Origin: an alpha proteobacterium BAL199
GTDB taxonomy: Bacteria > Pseudomonadota > Alphaproteobacteria > Thalassobaculales > Thalassobaculaceae
Assembly (NCBI GenBank): GCA_000171835.1
Contig: ABHC01000022.1
Span: 52,888 to 116,887 of the forward strand
Reading direction: 5' to 3'
DNA length: 64,000 nt
The position numbers and the translations under genes were made by a program. Below the pieces are notes generated by a model, which saw only the letters and a list, made by a program, of their open reading frames with translations, was not told the origin of the DNA and did no database searches. Below are positions 17,743 through 26,131 of this stretch, piece after piece; positions within the stretch are counted from its first letter, which is position 1, and each line of letters opens with the position of its first letter.

Positions 17743-18723
17743 ATGTCGATGGGAATCGTGATCACCATGGCAAACCGGATGCTGTTGCTGACGCTTGCCG
17801 CCGGGATGCTGATCTCCTGCGCGTCCGCTGCAACGCCCGGCCGGGCGGACGACCGCGGCTATTCAAGCGAGGAAGGGCCGATCCCGGTCTTGGTGCTGGG
17901 CGAGGATCGCGGGGATCACACACTGCCTCGCCAGGACCCGGCGTTTCGTCGTGTGGTGACGGAGTTGCAGGCGGCGATGGCCGGGCGGGGCTTCCGGGTG
18001 GTGGACGAGGACGCAGTGGCCGCCGGGCTCGGATGGGGAAGGACGGGAGGCCGCGACCGGCTCGACCTGCTGGAGGTGGCCAAGCTGGCCAACGCATCGG
18101 AGCGTGCGTCCGACCGGGTGCGTGCGGCGGTGCTGTTCCGGATCGAAGGTAGCGTGCAGGACCTTGCGTATACCACACGGGTCGAACTGCATCTGTCGGG
18201 TGAGATCGTCGATGCCACCACCAACCGGTTCCTGGGTTCGTTCGATCTGCCGACCGAGGTGGTTTCCACGGCCGGCCGGTGCCCGGTCTACGCCTGTGCG
18301 TCGCAGGCGGTGGCGGAACGCGCCCGCGATCTTGCCGGCGAACTGGGAGCGGTGCTGGCCCGCAAGTTGGCGTATCTGGCCCCGCCGGAGATCGCCGGGA
18401 CAGTGGTCGCCGCACTCGACGGCGCCTACACGATCACGCTTCGTCATCTCGCCCCCGAGGATGCGATGGCGATCGTCCACGTCATGACCGACGAGTTCCC
18501 CGGGTACCGCAGCCACAGCCTGATCCGGCGCGGCGAGACGCTGCGGCGCTACGAGTACGTCACCACTGCCAGCCCGGCCACCCTGGAACGCTGGCTGACG
18601 CTGCTGCTGGTCGACATGGGCCTCGACCCGGGTGGTGAGGTGTCGCTGTCGGTCCGTCCGGGCGAGATCCGGATCGAGCGCGTGCTGCCGCCGAGCGCCG
18701 CCCGACCATCTTCTGGAGGCTGA
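17743..18723 (+). CDS. Lipoprotein of unknown function, caspase locus
   Basis: The product has 326 residues. The N-terminus has a hydrophobic core ending in a lipobox-like LISC, so the mature protein probably starts at Cys with ASAATPGRADD and is tethered to the envelope. The body begins IPVLVLGEDRGDHTLPRQDP, then RRVVTELQAAMAGRGFRVVDE, which again recalls the FlgO/CsgG pattern, and AVLFRIEGSVQDLAYTTRVE. A C-terminal section (AYTITLRHLAPEDAMAIVHV) has the strand-helix layout of small periplasmic domains. It has no named family. It is preceded by the CCATAGC box and followed by the ExbD-like gene. Confidence 0.65.
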   Translation: MSMGIVITMANRMLLLTLAAGMLISCASAATPGRADDRGYSSEEGPIPVLVLGEDRGDHTLPRQDPAFRRVVTELQAAMAGRGFRVVDEDAVAAGLGWGRTGGRDRLDLLEVAKLANASERASDRVRAAVLFRIEGSVQDLAYTTRVELHLSGEIVDATTNRFLGSFDLPTEVVSTAGRCPVYACASQAVAERARDLAGELGAVLARKLAYLAPPEIAGTVVAALDGAYTITLRHLAPEDAMAIVHVMTDEFPGYRSHSLIRRGETLRRYEYVTTASPATLERWLTLLLVDMGLDPGGEVSLSVRPGEIRIERVLPPSAARPSSGG

Positions 18724-18740
18724 AAACCCGCCACCGCCGT

Positions 18741-18747
18741 CCATAGC
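18741..18747 (+). promoter_or_regulatory. CCATAGC box, unit 3 of caspase locus
   Basis: CCATAGC lies 30 bp before the ATG at 18778, preceded by GAAAACCCGCC. The same GAAAA[C/T]CCGCC-N8-CCATAGC layout is seen at 23411-23436. Confidence 0.45.
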
Positions 18748-18777
18748 CCCAGAGAGACGATCCGGAGGGAGGCGGAC

Positions 18778-19191
18778 ATGGACGACGGGCTGGCCGGCCA
18801 CGCGATGACCGAGATCGCGCTGGCTCTGGCAATGAGCTTCTGCTGCCTGCTGGTGTTGACGCTGGTGTCGATGGGTACCCCGGCATCCGAGAGTTCCGGC
18901 GCCGACCGGATCGAGGCACTGGCCACAGCCCCTGCCGGGGCTCCATCCCAGAAATTGGAGCGGAACGACCGGTTGGTGGTGTTCCACGGCGGCCGGTTTC
19001 TCGACGCCGATCGGCAGACGCTGGATCCGTCGGCGCTGATCGGGGACGGGCGGGTGGTGCTGGCGATCGACCCGAACCTGCCGATGGTCGAGGCGCTGGC
19101 TGTCCGGCGCCGGATCCCGGCAACCGATCTGGTCGTCACGCCGCTGGACCCGGCCTGGTTGGCAGCGCTCGGACCGGGAGCGGTGCAATGA
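18778..19191 (+). CDS. ExbD/TolR-like single-pass membrane protein
   Basis: The product has 137 residues. One membrane helix sits near the N-terminus (ALALAMSFCCLLVLTLVSMG), preceded by a short acidic cytoplasmic end; a Glu in MTEIALALAM lies at the start of the helix. The periplasmic part has RLVVFHGGRFLDADRQTLD and GRVVLAIDPNLPMVEALAV, which follow the strand order of ExbD/TolR. The usual helix Asp of ExbD is absent, so the assignment is tentative. An ExbB-like partner is encoded at 25302. It overlaps the lytic transglycosylase gene by 4 bp. Confidence 0.5.
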   Translation: MDDGLAGHAMTEIALALAMSFCCLLVLTLVSMGTPASESSGADRIEALATAPAGAPSQKLERNDRLVVFHGGRFLDADRQTLDPSALIGDGRVVLAIDPNLPMVEALAVRRRIPATDLVVTPLDPAWLAALGPGAVQ

Positions 19192-19970
19192 ACCGGAACA
19201 ACACAATCCTGATGGTCGCCCTGGCGTTGCTGGTGGCAGGCGAAGCCAGAGCAGCCCCCAAAGCCGATCGTGAGGAGGTCCGCCGGATCGTGGTGCAGGA
19301 GGCGCTGGGCAGCCGCCGGGTGCCGCCGTCGTTGGCATTGGCGGTCGCCGAGGCCGAATCGGACTTCGTCGCCGATGCCGAGAGTCCGGCCGGCGCGCGT
19401 GGGGTGATGCAGATCATGCCGGCGACCGGTCGTGGCGAGTTCGGAGTGCGGCCGGAGGAACTGTGGGAGCCGCGGCTGAACGTCCAGATCGGCGTCGCGT
19501 TCCTGGACCAATTGATCGCGCGCTATGGGGAACGCTGGGACCTTGCGCTGTCGCACTACAACGGCGGCTCGCGGGTCGGTTCGGGCGAGGGCGCGCGGGT
19601 GATCCCGGCGACCCGGGCCTATGTCGACAAGGTGTTGCGGCTGGAGCGGCGCAACGCCCGCGACGATACGGTGCGGCTGATGATTGCGGCGGTCGAGGAC
19701 GGCGGCATGCCCAGAGCGGCTGCCGCCGAACGGCTGCCATCGATGGCCATCGGTGCGGCGAGACTCGCCACGGCGGACGCGCAGACCAAGGACTGGCAAC
19801 CGTCAGACCGGCGGCGCCGGTTCCTGGCGCTCGCCGAAGCCGCGCTGGACGACGCCGAGGACCGACACCAGCAACGCGGTGACCGCGTCAATACGACCGA
19901 CCTGCTGGAGCGAATCGATCATCGCAAACAACGCTTCCGGACCCTGTTGGCGGCCCTGCGTGGCGGGTGA
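19188..19970 (+). CDS. Lytic transglycosylase (SLT domain)
   Basis: The product has 260 residues with a signal peptide (NTILMVALALLVAGEARA). An SLT domain spans about residues 30-150: catalytic Glu57 in VAEAESDF, then SPAGARGVMQIMPATG, then WDLALSHYNGGS in the position of the usual AYNAG. It cleaves peptidoglycan glycan strands in the periplasm. The C-terminal 100 residues are charged and helical (RRRRFLALAEAALDDAED) and may bind a partner. Co-translation with the ExbD-like protein suggests the locus needs local opening of the cell wall to assemble or release something. Confidence 0.85.
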   Translation: MNRNNTILMVALALLVAGEARAAPKADREEVRRIVVQEALGSRRVPPSLALAVAEAESDFVADAESPAGARGVMQIMPATGRGEFGVRPEELWEPRLNVQIGVAFLDQLIARYGERWDLALSHYNGGSRVGSGEGARVIPATRAYVDKVLRLERRNARDDTVRLMIAAVEDGGMPRAAAAERLPSMAIGAARLATADAQTKDWQPSDRRRRFLALAEAALDDAEDRHQQRGDRVNTTDLLERIDHRKQRFRTLLAALRGG

Positions 19971-20028
19971 GAGCGTCGTCGCTCTGGACGTACACACAAC
20001 CTTCTGTAGTGTTCATGGGGACGGTGCG

Positions 20029-21681
20029 ATGAGGATCGTGCGGGCGATGGACGGGGTGTCGGCCGAACAGGCTGCGATTGACGGGGGACGGAGCGCGGCG
20101 CTCGATCAGGCGCTGCGCACGGTGGCCGAAGCCGACCTCGGCGCCGGCCCGAAATATTCACCGCTGGTGGTGCGCGACCTGACGCGCACGATCTCGGCGC
20201 GGGCCTACGGCAAGCCATTGCTTGAGTTGATGCATCTGATCCGCATCGCCGAAGCGGCCGGCGGTCGTCATGGCTGGCCGGCGATCCTGTTCGCGGTGCC
20301 GGTGGCGAGGGCCGCGGCATTCCGTGGCGTGATCCAGAAGGCTTCGGCGGGGTGCCGGGCGTTTGATGTGGATTTCGCGCTGGTGGAGGACGGCGTCGAG
20401 ATCGCCTATCCGGACGGACGGTTCCGGGTGACTTATGGACGGATGGCGTTCCTGGCGGCGCTGGTCGAGTTCGCCATCACCGCGCTCGGCTGGCGGGCGG
20501 TCGACGGGGTGTTTCGGGGCTGGCTGGACGACCGGTTCGCGCTCCGAGCCGCCGGCCCGCACGCCAACACGTTGTCACGGCTGCTGTACGACCATCTGAA
20601 GGATCACCTGCCGACCGCCCAGGCGCTTCGCAGCTACCGCCGGCTGACGCGATTCCTGATGGCTGTGCGGGGTGATGGCTTCACGCTCGACGATCTGGAC
20701 GACGCCATGGTGCTGGCGTTCTGGAGCCGCGGTGACGAAGAGCCCGACGACGATGGCGGCGACATCAGGACCTTCCGGGCGGCGGTCGAGCAGGTTGCGC
20801 GGTTGCGCTCGGCCATGCGGGCGGGGCTCGAACGCCGTTCGGTCGACTCGGCTGTGCCGATCGGCGGCGACCGTTCGGCGGGTGAAGTGGATCCGGATAC
20901 CTTGCTTGGCGTCCTGGAGGCCCATGACGGGCCGGGCGACCCGCTGCGGCAACTGGCCTCGCCGCCGGCTTCGACGATCAAGTTCCTGAACGGCAGGGAG
21001 ACCGACGCGCTCGACCTGATCGCGGCGCTGGGAGCGCAGGGGCCGGCGCTGCCCTTGTCGGTGCTGCGGGTCGAGACCTTCGGCGCCGCCCAGGGGCGTC
21101 TGACCCAGGCGATCCGCCGCCGGGCCGATGCCGTGGAGGTCGCTGCACTGGTCGGGCTGGCGCAGTGCGAATCCTATGGCGAGCGTTCGGAACAGTGGGA
21201 TCGGCTGGATCACCAACTGCATCGCCTGTCGTTGGCGGCGCTCGCCGCGTTGCTGGAAGCCGGACGGGCGGAAGCGGCGGTCGAGTTGCTGGCGCAGGCG
21301 CCGGACGCCGACTTGTCGCCGCTTCGTGGTGTGGCGTCTGGCTCCGGCGATGGCCGTGTTGTCGCATTGGGTGGGATCCTGGCCGCGCTCGCGGACCCGG
21401 ACGTCGTGGGTGGTCGTGCGGCCGAGGTCGTGGGGCAGGCGCGGGCCGCGTTGCGAGCGATCAGCCGGCGCGGGTTCAGCGTTGAGGATCGCCGCGACCC
21501 TGCGTCCGGCGACGGGTTTGCCGCCGGCGCCCCGGCGGTGCGGGCGGTCCGCGATCTGCTGAATGGGCTGCGGAGGGCGGTCGACACGGCTCTGCCGTTG
21601 GCGGAGCGAGATCACCGATTTGAGGCCGACCGGACCGTATTCGCTGCCCGATTCAGCGCGCTGTACGAGGCGGTGCCGTGA
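20029..21681 (+). CDS. Large unrecognised cytoplasmic protein, caspase locus
   Basis: The product has 550 residues from ATG 20029, with no signal peptide or membrane helix. I recognise no family. The N-terminal 330 residues look like one globular domain (YSPLVVRDLTRTISARAYGK, GKPLLELMHLIRIAEAAGG, YRRLTRFLMAVRGDGFTLDD); an acidic linker DEEPDDDGGD follows. The C-terminal part is Ala/Arg/Glu-rich and helical. It overlaps the next gene by 4 bp (GTGA), which in turn overlaps the Lon-like gene, so these three form a tight unit. A cytoplasmic sensor or regulator of the membrane protease is a reasonable guess but is not shown. Confidence 0.6.
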   Translation: MRIVRAMDGVSAEQAAIDGGRSAALDQALRTVAEADLGAGPKYSPLVVRDLTRTISARAYGKPLLELMHLIRIAEAAGGRHGWPAILFAVPVARAAAFRGVIQKASAGCRAFDVDFALVEDGVEIAYPDGRFRVTYGRMAFLAALVEFAITALGWRAVDGVFRGWLDDRFALRAAGPHANTLSRLLYDHLKDHLPTAQALRSYRRLTRFLMAVRGDGFTLDDLDDAMVLAFWSRGDEEPDDDGGDIRTFRAAVEQVARLRSAMRAGLERRSVDSAVPIGGDRSAGEVDPDTLLGVLEAHDGPGDPLRQLASPPASTIKFLNGRETDALDLIAALGAQGPALPLSVLRVETFGAAQGRLTQAIRRRADAVEVAALVGLAQCESYGERSEQWDRLDHQLHRLSLAALAALLEAGRAEAAVELLAQAPDADLSPLRGVASGSGDGRVVALGGILAALADPDVVGGRAAEVVGQARAALRAISRRGFSVEDRRDPASGDGFAAGAPAVRAVRDLLNGLRRAVDTALPLAERDHRFEADRTVFAARFSALYEAVP

Positions 21682-22223
21682 CCGGCCGCTGGAATGACCT
21701 AGGGCCGGATGATCGGGCGCTCGTCGAGGCGTCGTTCGTAGCGCTCGAGACCACGGCGCTGATCGGCACCGAAGCGTCGGCCGGTGCAATGCCGTCCCCG
21801 TCGGCGCTGTGGGCGCATGTGACCGGCGTGGCGGTGACTCCACGCACCGAGCTGGCGGCAGCACTCCTCCGGCACCCGGACCTGCGGGTGACCCTGGCCG
21901 GTATGCTGGCTCGTGTATCCATCGCCAGCGGTCCGCGCGTGGCCGCTGCGGCAACCGGGCAGCGCGTCAGAGAGCGGAGCGGTGACGGCTTCCGGCTTCG
22001 GCTCTTGCCGGCGCGGGGCGCTCCGGATCAGACTTGGATCATGATCGCGCTCGACACGCCGAACCCGGCTCCGACCCGGCTGACCGTGCTGCCACCCGAC
22101 GGCGTGCCGGAGACGGCGTCGCTCGAAGCTCCGGTGGATGGCGGCGTCCAACTGTTGGCGGAGACCGATTCGGCCCTGGTGCGCGCGCTCAGCGACCCCA
22201 CGGCCCTCGTCTTCCTGCTTTGA
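21678..22223 (+). CDS. Unknown 181-residue protein, caspase locus
   Basis: It starts at GTG 21678 inside the previous stop and ends with TTGA overlapping the next start. There is no signal peptide. The N-terminus (DDRALVEASFVALETTALIG) and a section ELAAALLRHPDLRVTLAGML are helical; the C-terminal half is strand-rich (FRLRLLPARGAP, WIMIALDTPNPAPTRLTVLP, GVQLLAETDSALVRALSDP). No known family. Overlaps on both sides make it part of a three-gene translationally coupled unit with the 550-residue protein and the Lon-like membrane protein. Confidence 0.6.
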   Translation: MTGRWNDLGPDDRALVEASFVALETTALIGTEASAGAMPSPSALWAHVTGVAVTPRTELAAALLRHPDLRVTLAGMLARVSIASGPRVAAAATGQRVRERSGDGFRLRLLPARGAPDQTWIMIALDTPNPAPTRLTVLPPDGVPETASLEAPVDGGVQLLAETDSALVRALSDPTALVFLL

Positions 22224-23404
22224 CCGGCCGAATCCGCGTCGTCATTGCCACCACCGAAGGGCCGTCCACGGTTCTGCGGGTAACCGCCGAGGATCCGGCC
22301 GTGCGTTCGGTGGTCTGCCTCGGCCGGACCACCACCACCCTGCCGATCAGCCGGGCCTATGACGCGTTCGTCCGGGCGCCGACCGGGGTGGTCGAGCGCG
22401 CGGTCGGCCATCCGTCGTTTCGGGTTGACGTTTCGGCACCGATCGACGACGGCGACAGCTGGCAGCTCGGGCTGTATCTGGCCCATCGGCTGAAAGCTGC
22501 CGGCCGGCTGGCCGAGGACGATGAGCCAGCCGACAAAACGGTATGGGTGACGGGTGCGGTTGACGGCGATCTGGCGGTCCACCCGGTCGAGCGGGTTTCC
22601 GAGAAATGGCGCCGTTCGGAGGGGTGGCTTGCGGAATCCGGGGTCGACCTGCTGATGGTCTTGCCATCCGGTCAGGCTGGCGCGCTGGGTGATTTGCCGG
22701 GTGGTGCCGAGGTCGTCGAGGCCGGCACCGTCGGCGCGGTGCTCGCACGACTTGGGATCGAGCGTTCGTCCACGCCGCGACGCGCCAGACGCTGGCCGTT
22801 CCTCGCGGCGCTCGTCGGGATCGTTGGCGTGGCGCTCGGCGTGTTCGCTTGGCTGAACCAACAACCATCCCCGATCGAACGCCCGGCATCTTCGGCGCCG
22901 CCTCCCGTTGCAGCGCTCCCGATCTTCGATCCGGCGCAGGTGCGGCTGGTGACCTTGGAGCGCCGGCCGGTCGGTGGCTCGTGTGCAGGGGAGCAGCGCA
23001 CTGAGCTGGTCGAACCGGGCCGGGAAACCCCGCCCGGTGTGTGCGGATTGGTCGTGCAGGCGATCAATGGCGACGCCACTGGCGGCTTCGTCTGGCTGAT
23101 TGCGGTCGTTGAAGGCACGTTTCGCGAATATTCCGGCAACGCCAAGTCGTTCGATATCGCCGTCGGATCGTTCGCACCCGGCGAGACGGTGGAGGTCCGG
23201 GTGGCCTCGCCGTCCTGGGTCCGCCGACCGGTGGTGTTCCGGGTGCTGCTGGTGGTGTCCGGCGGCGACCGCGAGGACGTGTCGCGGGCATTGGCAGGTG
23301 CCGAGACGCTCTCAACCAACGATTTCGACCGGTTGGCCGAACAACTGATAGAACTGGGCCTGGACGTCCGAACCGTGCGGCACCGGGTTCAGCCGCGCGC
23401 CTGA
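22220..23404 (+). CDS. Membrane-anchored Lon-like (S16) domain protein
   Basis: The product has 394 residues from TTG 22220. Residues about 60-175 resemble the Lon proteolytic domain: Ser80 in DDGDSWQLGLYLAHRL matches the Lon GPSAG helix, and VTGAVDGDLAVHPVERVSEK, with Lys129, matches Lon's TGE-GxVxPIGGLKEK. LLMVLPSGQAG then fits the strand after it. The Ser-Lys spacing is 49, against 43 in Lon. No AAA+ ATPase domain is present. One membrane helix (about 192-213, FLAALVGIVGVALGVFAWL) leads to a periplasmic domain (about 230-394) with two Cys in a CAGE/GVCG pair. The Lon resemblance is my inference. Confidence 0.55.
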   Translation: MTGRIRVVIATTEGPSTVLRVTAEDPAVRSVVCLGRTTTTLPISRAYDAFVRAPTGVVERAVGHPSFRVDVSAPIDDGDSWQLGLYLAHRLKAAGRLAEDDEPADKTVWVTGAVDGDLAVHPVERVSEKWRRSEGWLAESGVDLLMVLPSGQAGALGDLPGGAEVVEAGTVGAVLARLGIERSSTPRRARRWPFLAALVGIVGVALGVFAWLNQQPSPIERPASSAPPPVAALPIFDPAQVRLVTLERRPVGGSCAGEQRTELVEPGRETPPGVCGLVVQAINGDATGGFVWLIAVVEGTFREYSGNAKSFDIAVGSFAPGETVEVRVASPSWVRRPVVFRVLLVVSGGDREDVSRALAGAETLSTNDFDRLAEQLIELGLDVRTVRHRVQPRA

Positions 23405-23429
23405 CACGCGGAAAATCCGCCTGCGGTCT

Positions 23430-23436
23430 CCATAGC
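23430..23436 (+). promoter_or_regulatory. CCATAGC box, unit 4 of caspase locus
   Basis: CCATAGC lies 36 bp before the ATG at 23473, preceded by GAAAATCCGCC (23411-23421) in the same layout as the box at 18741. Confidence 0.45.
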
Positions 23437-23472
23437 CGATGCGCTGAGCGCATTGAGCCGAGGAGGTCTGTC

Positions 23473-24018
23473 ATGCCGCGTAGCCCTGCCGCATCCGCCG
23501 TGCTGATCGTGCTGACCGCGGTTGGCTTGGCCGGCTGCCTTGCGCCGCCGCCGGACGCGGCCGGCATCGGCTTCCGCGAGGCGCGCTTCCAGGAGGCGCA
23601 GGCGATGCGCGACTGGCGGGCGTGTCGGGACGAGGGCATGGAGCTTGACCGTCAGTCGGTTCTGGCCGGGTCTCCGGCACGCTATCTGTCGGTTGCCCGG
23701 GTCCTTGAAGGGTGCGAGAGCGACCTGGGTGCCCAGGCGGCCGCGTTGGCCCCGGAGGAACGCATGCGCGCTTACGGGGTGGCCATTCAGGCGCGCTTGA
23801 AGGGCGGCGATCCGGATGGCGCGCGGGCCGGCCTGGAACGGTTTCGGGCGGCCTTTCCGGAGCGCGATCTGTATTTCGACGACGGTACGTCGTTCGTCGA
23901 CTCGCTCTCGGCGGTCCTGACGGTCGGTGCCGGAGCGGCTGCGCCGAAGGGAACGGCAAACATGCCCGGCGCCCTGAGCGATGAGCTTCGGCGGCTGGCG
24001 CGTTGGCGTCGCGGTTGA
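23473..24018 (+). CDS. Lipoprotein, caspase locus
   Basis: The product has 181 residues. The signal peptide ends in a clean lipobox (VGLAGC), giving a mature lipoprotein beginning CLAPPPDAAGIGF. The rest is helical with a repeat-like, TPR-style rhythm (EARFQEAQAMRDWRACRDEG, AVAIQARLKGGDPDGARAGL, ERFRAAFPERDLYFDDG), so it may be a protein-binding scaffold at the outer membrane. No family name fits. An AGGAGG ribosome binding site precedes the ATG. It is the first gene of the last unit of the locus. Confidence 0.65.
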   Translation: MPRSPAASAVLIVLTAVGLAGCLAPPPDAAGIGFREARFQEAQAMRDWRACRDEGMELDRQSVLAGSPARYLSVARVLEGCESDLGAQAAALAPEERMRAYGVAIQARLKGGDPDGARAGLERFRAAFPERDLYFDDGTSFVDSLSAVLTVGAGAAAPKGTANMPGALSDELRRLARWRRG

Positions 24019-24028
24019 GGAGGCGGCG

Positions 24029-24898
24029 ATGCGCGGGATCATCACCCTCCTGCTGATGGGTTTGGCCTTCGCCCGTATCGCGATGGCCGACAACGCTGTC
24101 CCTGGCGACACCGAATGGCGCCCGGTGGCGAGCGAGCGGCTGATCCGGCTGCCAGCTGGATATCTGGAACGGGCAATCGAGCGTGACTTCCAGGAATCGC
24201 CGCTGGCCGTCGCTCTGGGTGAAGCCGGCCGCGCGCTGGCCGACAAGAGCGCCGGGCTCGGCCAGTTGCAGGCTGCGGCCGACGCGGCGACCGGGCCGGA
24301 CCGAGAGACCCTGCGTCAGCGATTTCTGGAAGAGAAGCAGTCTTACCTGCAACTCATGGGCCGACGGCACGACCTGGAGCGCGAGCGTCTGAAAACCCAG
24401 CACGCCCTGTATGCCCGCCTGCTTGGCCGAATCGAGCGCGAGGGCACCGTTGGCGACGATCCGGCCGCCGCCAAGCTGGCGGAGAACCGCCAGGCGGCGC
24501 AGAAACGGTTCGAGGCATCGGTCGAGAAGGTCGACATGAAGCTGTTCGCCGACGGAGCGGCGGCCGAAAGCCGCTACGGCAGCGAGTATCGCCGGCACGC
24601 CAGGGCGATCGATCAGTTGGTCGCTGCGATCAACACTCACCCGATGACCCAGGCACCGGAGGTCGATGGGCGCAGTGTCGACAAGCGGGAGTTTCTGCGT
24701 CACCTGGCGACCCGGGCCGAGGCCGATCTGGCGTTGCTGGACCAACAGGACCTGGTGCTGGCCTACATGGCCAAGCTGGTGGCGCTCGATGCCATCGCGA
24801 TGGCCGACGAGGTTTCCGATCGCGAGGCCCGGAACACGAGCCGTCCCGAAACCCGCGACGTAAGCGCGGCCGTCGGCTTCTTCGTCAACCCGAACTGA
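24029..24898 (+). CDS. Exported coiled-coil protein, caspase locus
   Basis: The product has 289 residues from ATG 24029, behind a GAGGAGGCGG ribosome binding site. A signal peptide (IITLLLMGLAFARIAMA) is followed by a strongly helical, charged region: LEEKQSYLQLMGRRHDLERE, RLLGRIEREGTVGDDPAAAK, KRFEASVEKVDMKLFADG. Heptad-like spacing suggests coiled coils. No family is recognised. The product is periplasmic and probably structural. Confidence 0.6.
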   Translation: MRGIITLLLMGLAFARIAMADNAVPGDTEWRPVASERLIRLPAGYLERAIERDFQESPLAVALGEAGRALADKSAGLGQLQAAADAATGPDRETLRQRFLEEKQSYLQLMGRRHDLERERLKTQHALYARLLGRIEREGTVGDDPAAAKLAENRQAAQKRFEASVEKVDMKLFADGAAAESRYGSEYRRHARAIDQLVAAINTHPMTQAPEVDGRSVDKREFLRHLATRAEADLALLDQQDLVLAYMAKLVALDAIAMADEVSDREARNTSRPETRDVSAAVGFFVNPN

Positions 24899-24924
24899 TC
24901 GTCCAGCGAGATTGGAGAGATGCC

Positions 24925-25305
24925 ATGCGTGGTTTCGGTCTGTCCGTCCTTGCCATCGCAACACTGCTTGCCGGATCGGCTGCGGCCGGTCCCCTGGAGA
25001 ACCTGGAGCGGGAACGCGCCGGCCTTCTGGCCATCCTGCTCGATCCGGCGCTTGACCCGGACACCCGACAGGCCCGAGTCGAACCGGCGCTGCGGCGGCT
25101 GGTCGATCTGGAGCGGCTGGTTCTGCGCGATACCCGCTCTGCCTCGGATTCCGATGCCTTGGCACGCCGAGCGTTCGCCAACTACGACCTGACCTTTCTG
25201 GTCCATGCCTCGGTGGAGCAGGGACTGAACCCGCTCGATCTGTGGCTTGATCGGCTGGGACTGTCGAGCGGTCAGTTGATGACGGCGCGGGTCGGGCGGC
25301 GGTGA
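24925..25305 (+). CDS. Small exported helical protein, caspase locus
   Basis: The product has 126 residues with a signal peptide (LSVLAIATLLAGSAAAGPL). The mature part is about 105 residues and helical, with LENLERERAGLLAILLDP and RVEPALRRLVDLERLVLRD. It overlaps the ExbB-like gene by 4 bp (GTGA), which suggests it acts with that membrane protein. No family recognised. Confidence 0.6.
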   Translation: MRGFGLSVLAIATLLAGSAAAGPLENLERERAGLLAILLDPALDPDTRQARVEPALRRLVDLERLVLRDTRSASDSDALARRAFANYDLTFLVHASVEQGLNPLDLWLDRLGLSSGQLMTARVGRR

Positions 25306-25811
25306 CCGGTATGACGCGCCGACCAGTTGTTTCCATGCCGCCTGCGTTGACCGACATCGCTCAGGCGCTGGCCCTGCTCCTCGGCGCGACGGTGTTGTCG
25401 CTGGCCGGCGTGCAGATTCTGGTCGGTTGGCCCCCCATTGACGTCGTCGCGCGCGCCGCTTCGGTGGTCGGCGTCGTCTTTCCGTCGGTGTTCGCCGTGC
25501 TGACGGTTGTGGCCGGTGCGTCGGCGCTGCGGCTGATGTCGGAACCGGCCAACCGACGCTGGCGGCAGGTCGGTCTGCAGGCCGCGTCTGGTATCGCCAC
25601 ACTGGCACTGACCTTCACCCTGCTGGGGATCAGCCTCGGCATCGGCGGACTCGCCGACCGGCCGCTGACGCCGGCCAGCGTCCAGGAGGTGATCGGCGAA
25701 CTGACCGGACGCTTCGCCTTGGCGTTCGCCACCACCGTGGTCGGATTGCCAGCGGCAGCCGGCCTGCGGGCACTGATCCTGGTGCTGTCGTCGCGGGAGG
25801 TGCGGCTGTGA
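25302..25811 (+). CDS. MotA/TolQ/ExbB-like proton-channel protein
   Basis: The product has 169 residues from GTG 25302. Three or four membrane helices are visible. The C-terminal pair matches the MotA/TolQ/ExbB domain: ALTFTLLGISLGIGGLADRP in the position of the GLLGTxxGxxxxF helix, then a short linker, then RFALAFATTVVGLPAAAGLR in the place of the ALxTTxxGLxxAIP helix. ExbB-type proteins use the proton gradient to drive a partner with one membrane helix. The candidate partner is at 18778, or possibly the proteins at 25808 and 26128, with which this gene is translationally coupled. Confidence 0.65.
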   Translation: MTGMTRRPVVSMPPALTDIAQALALLLGATVLSLAGVQILVGWPPIDVVARAASVVGVVFPSVFAVLTVVAGASALRLMSEPANRRWRQVGLQAASGIATLALTFTLLGISLGIGGLADRPLTPASVQEVIGELTGRFALAFATTVVGLPAAAGLRALILVLSSREVRL

Positions 25812-26131
25812 GGTGGGTGCTGTTCGATCTGATGGTGGGGGCGGCTTTGGTCTGGCTCCTGTGGGGTAATCGTGCCGGTTCGCCGGAAGATGCGCCGCCT
25901 TTGACGACCGCAGCGGTGGAGCGGCCATCAGCACCGGTGAAGGCCGACGTGACGACGGCGGAGCCGATAGAACCCCTGGTCGAGCCATCGGAATCCGCAT
26001 CGTCGGTTGTGCCGGCGGCGGAAACGCGGTCAATCGTTTCAGCAACAACCGCAGAGGACCGAGGGCGGCGGTTGCGTGCGTTGGTTCATGATGCGGAGGC
26101 ATTGTTCCTAAGGGCGGAGGGCAAACGGTGA
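25808..26131 (+). CDS. Single-pass membrane protein with disordered tail
   Basis: The product has 107 residues from GTG 25808, overlapping its neighbours on both sides. One helix at the N-terminus (LFDLMVGAALVWLLWG) is followed by a Pro/Ala/Glu/Thr-rich low-complexity stretch and a short basic helix at the end (GRRLRALVHDAEALFLRAEG). It could be a channel partner or a spacer in an envelope complex. No family. Confidence 0.55.
   Translation: MRWVLFDLMVGAALVWLLWGNRAGSPEDAPPLTTAAVERPSAPVKADVTTAEPIEPLVEPSESASSVVPAAETRSIVSATTAEDRGRRLRALVHDAEALFLRAEGKR

Noticed and set aside
23471..25357. 628-codon minus-strand open frame over caspase-locus genes
   Set aside because: The plus-strand genes here have signal peptides, lipobox, ribosome binding sites and overlaps; the minus frame has none.
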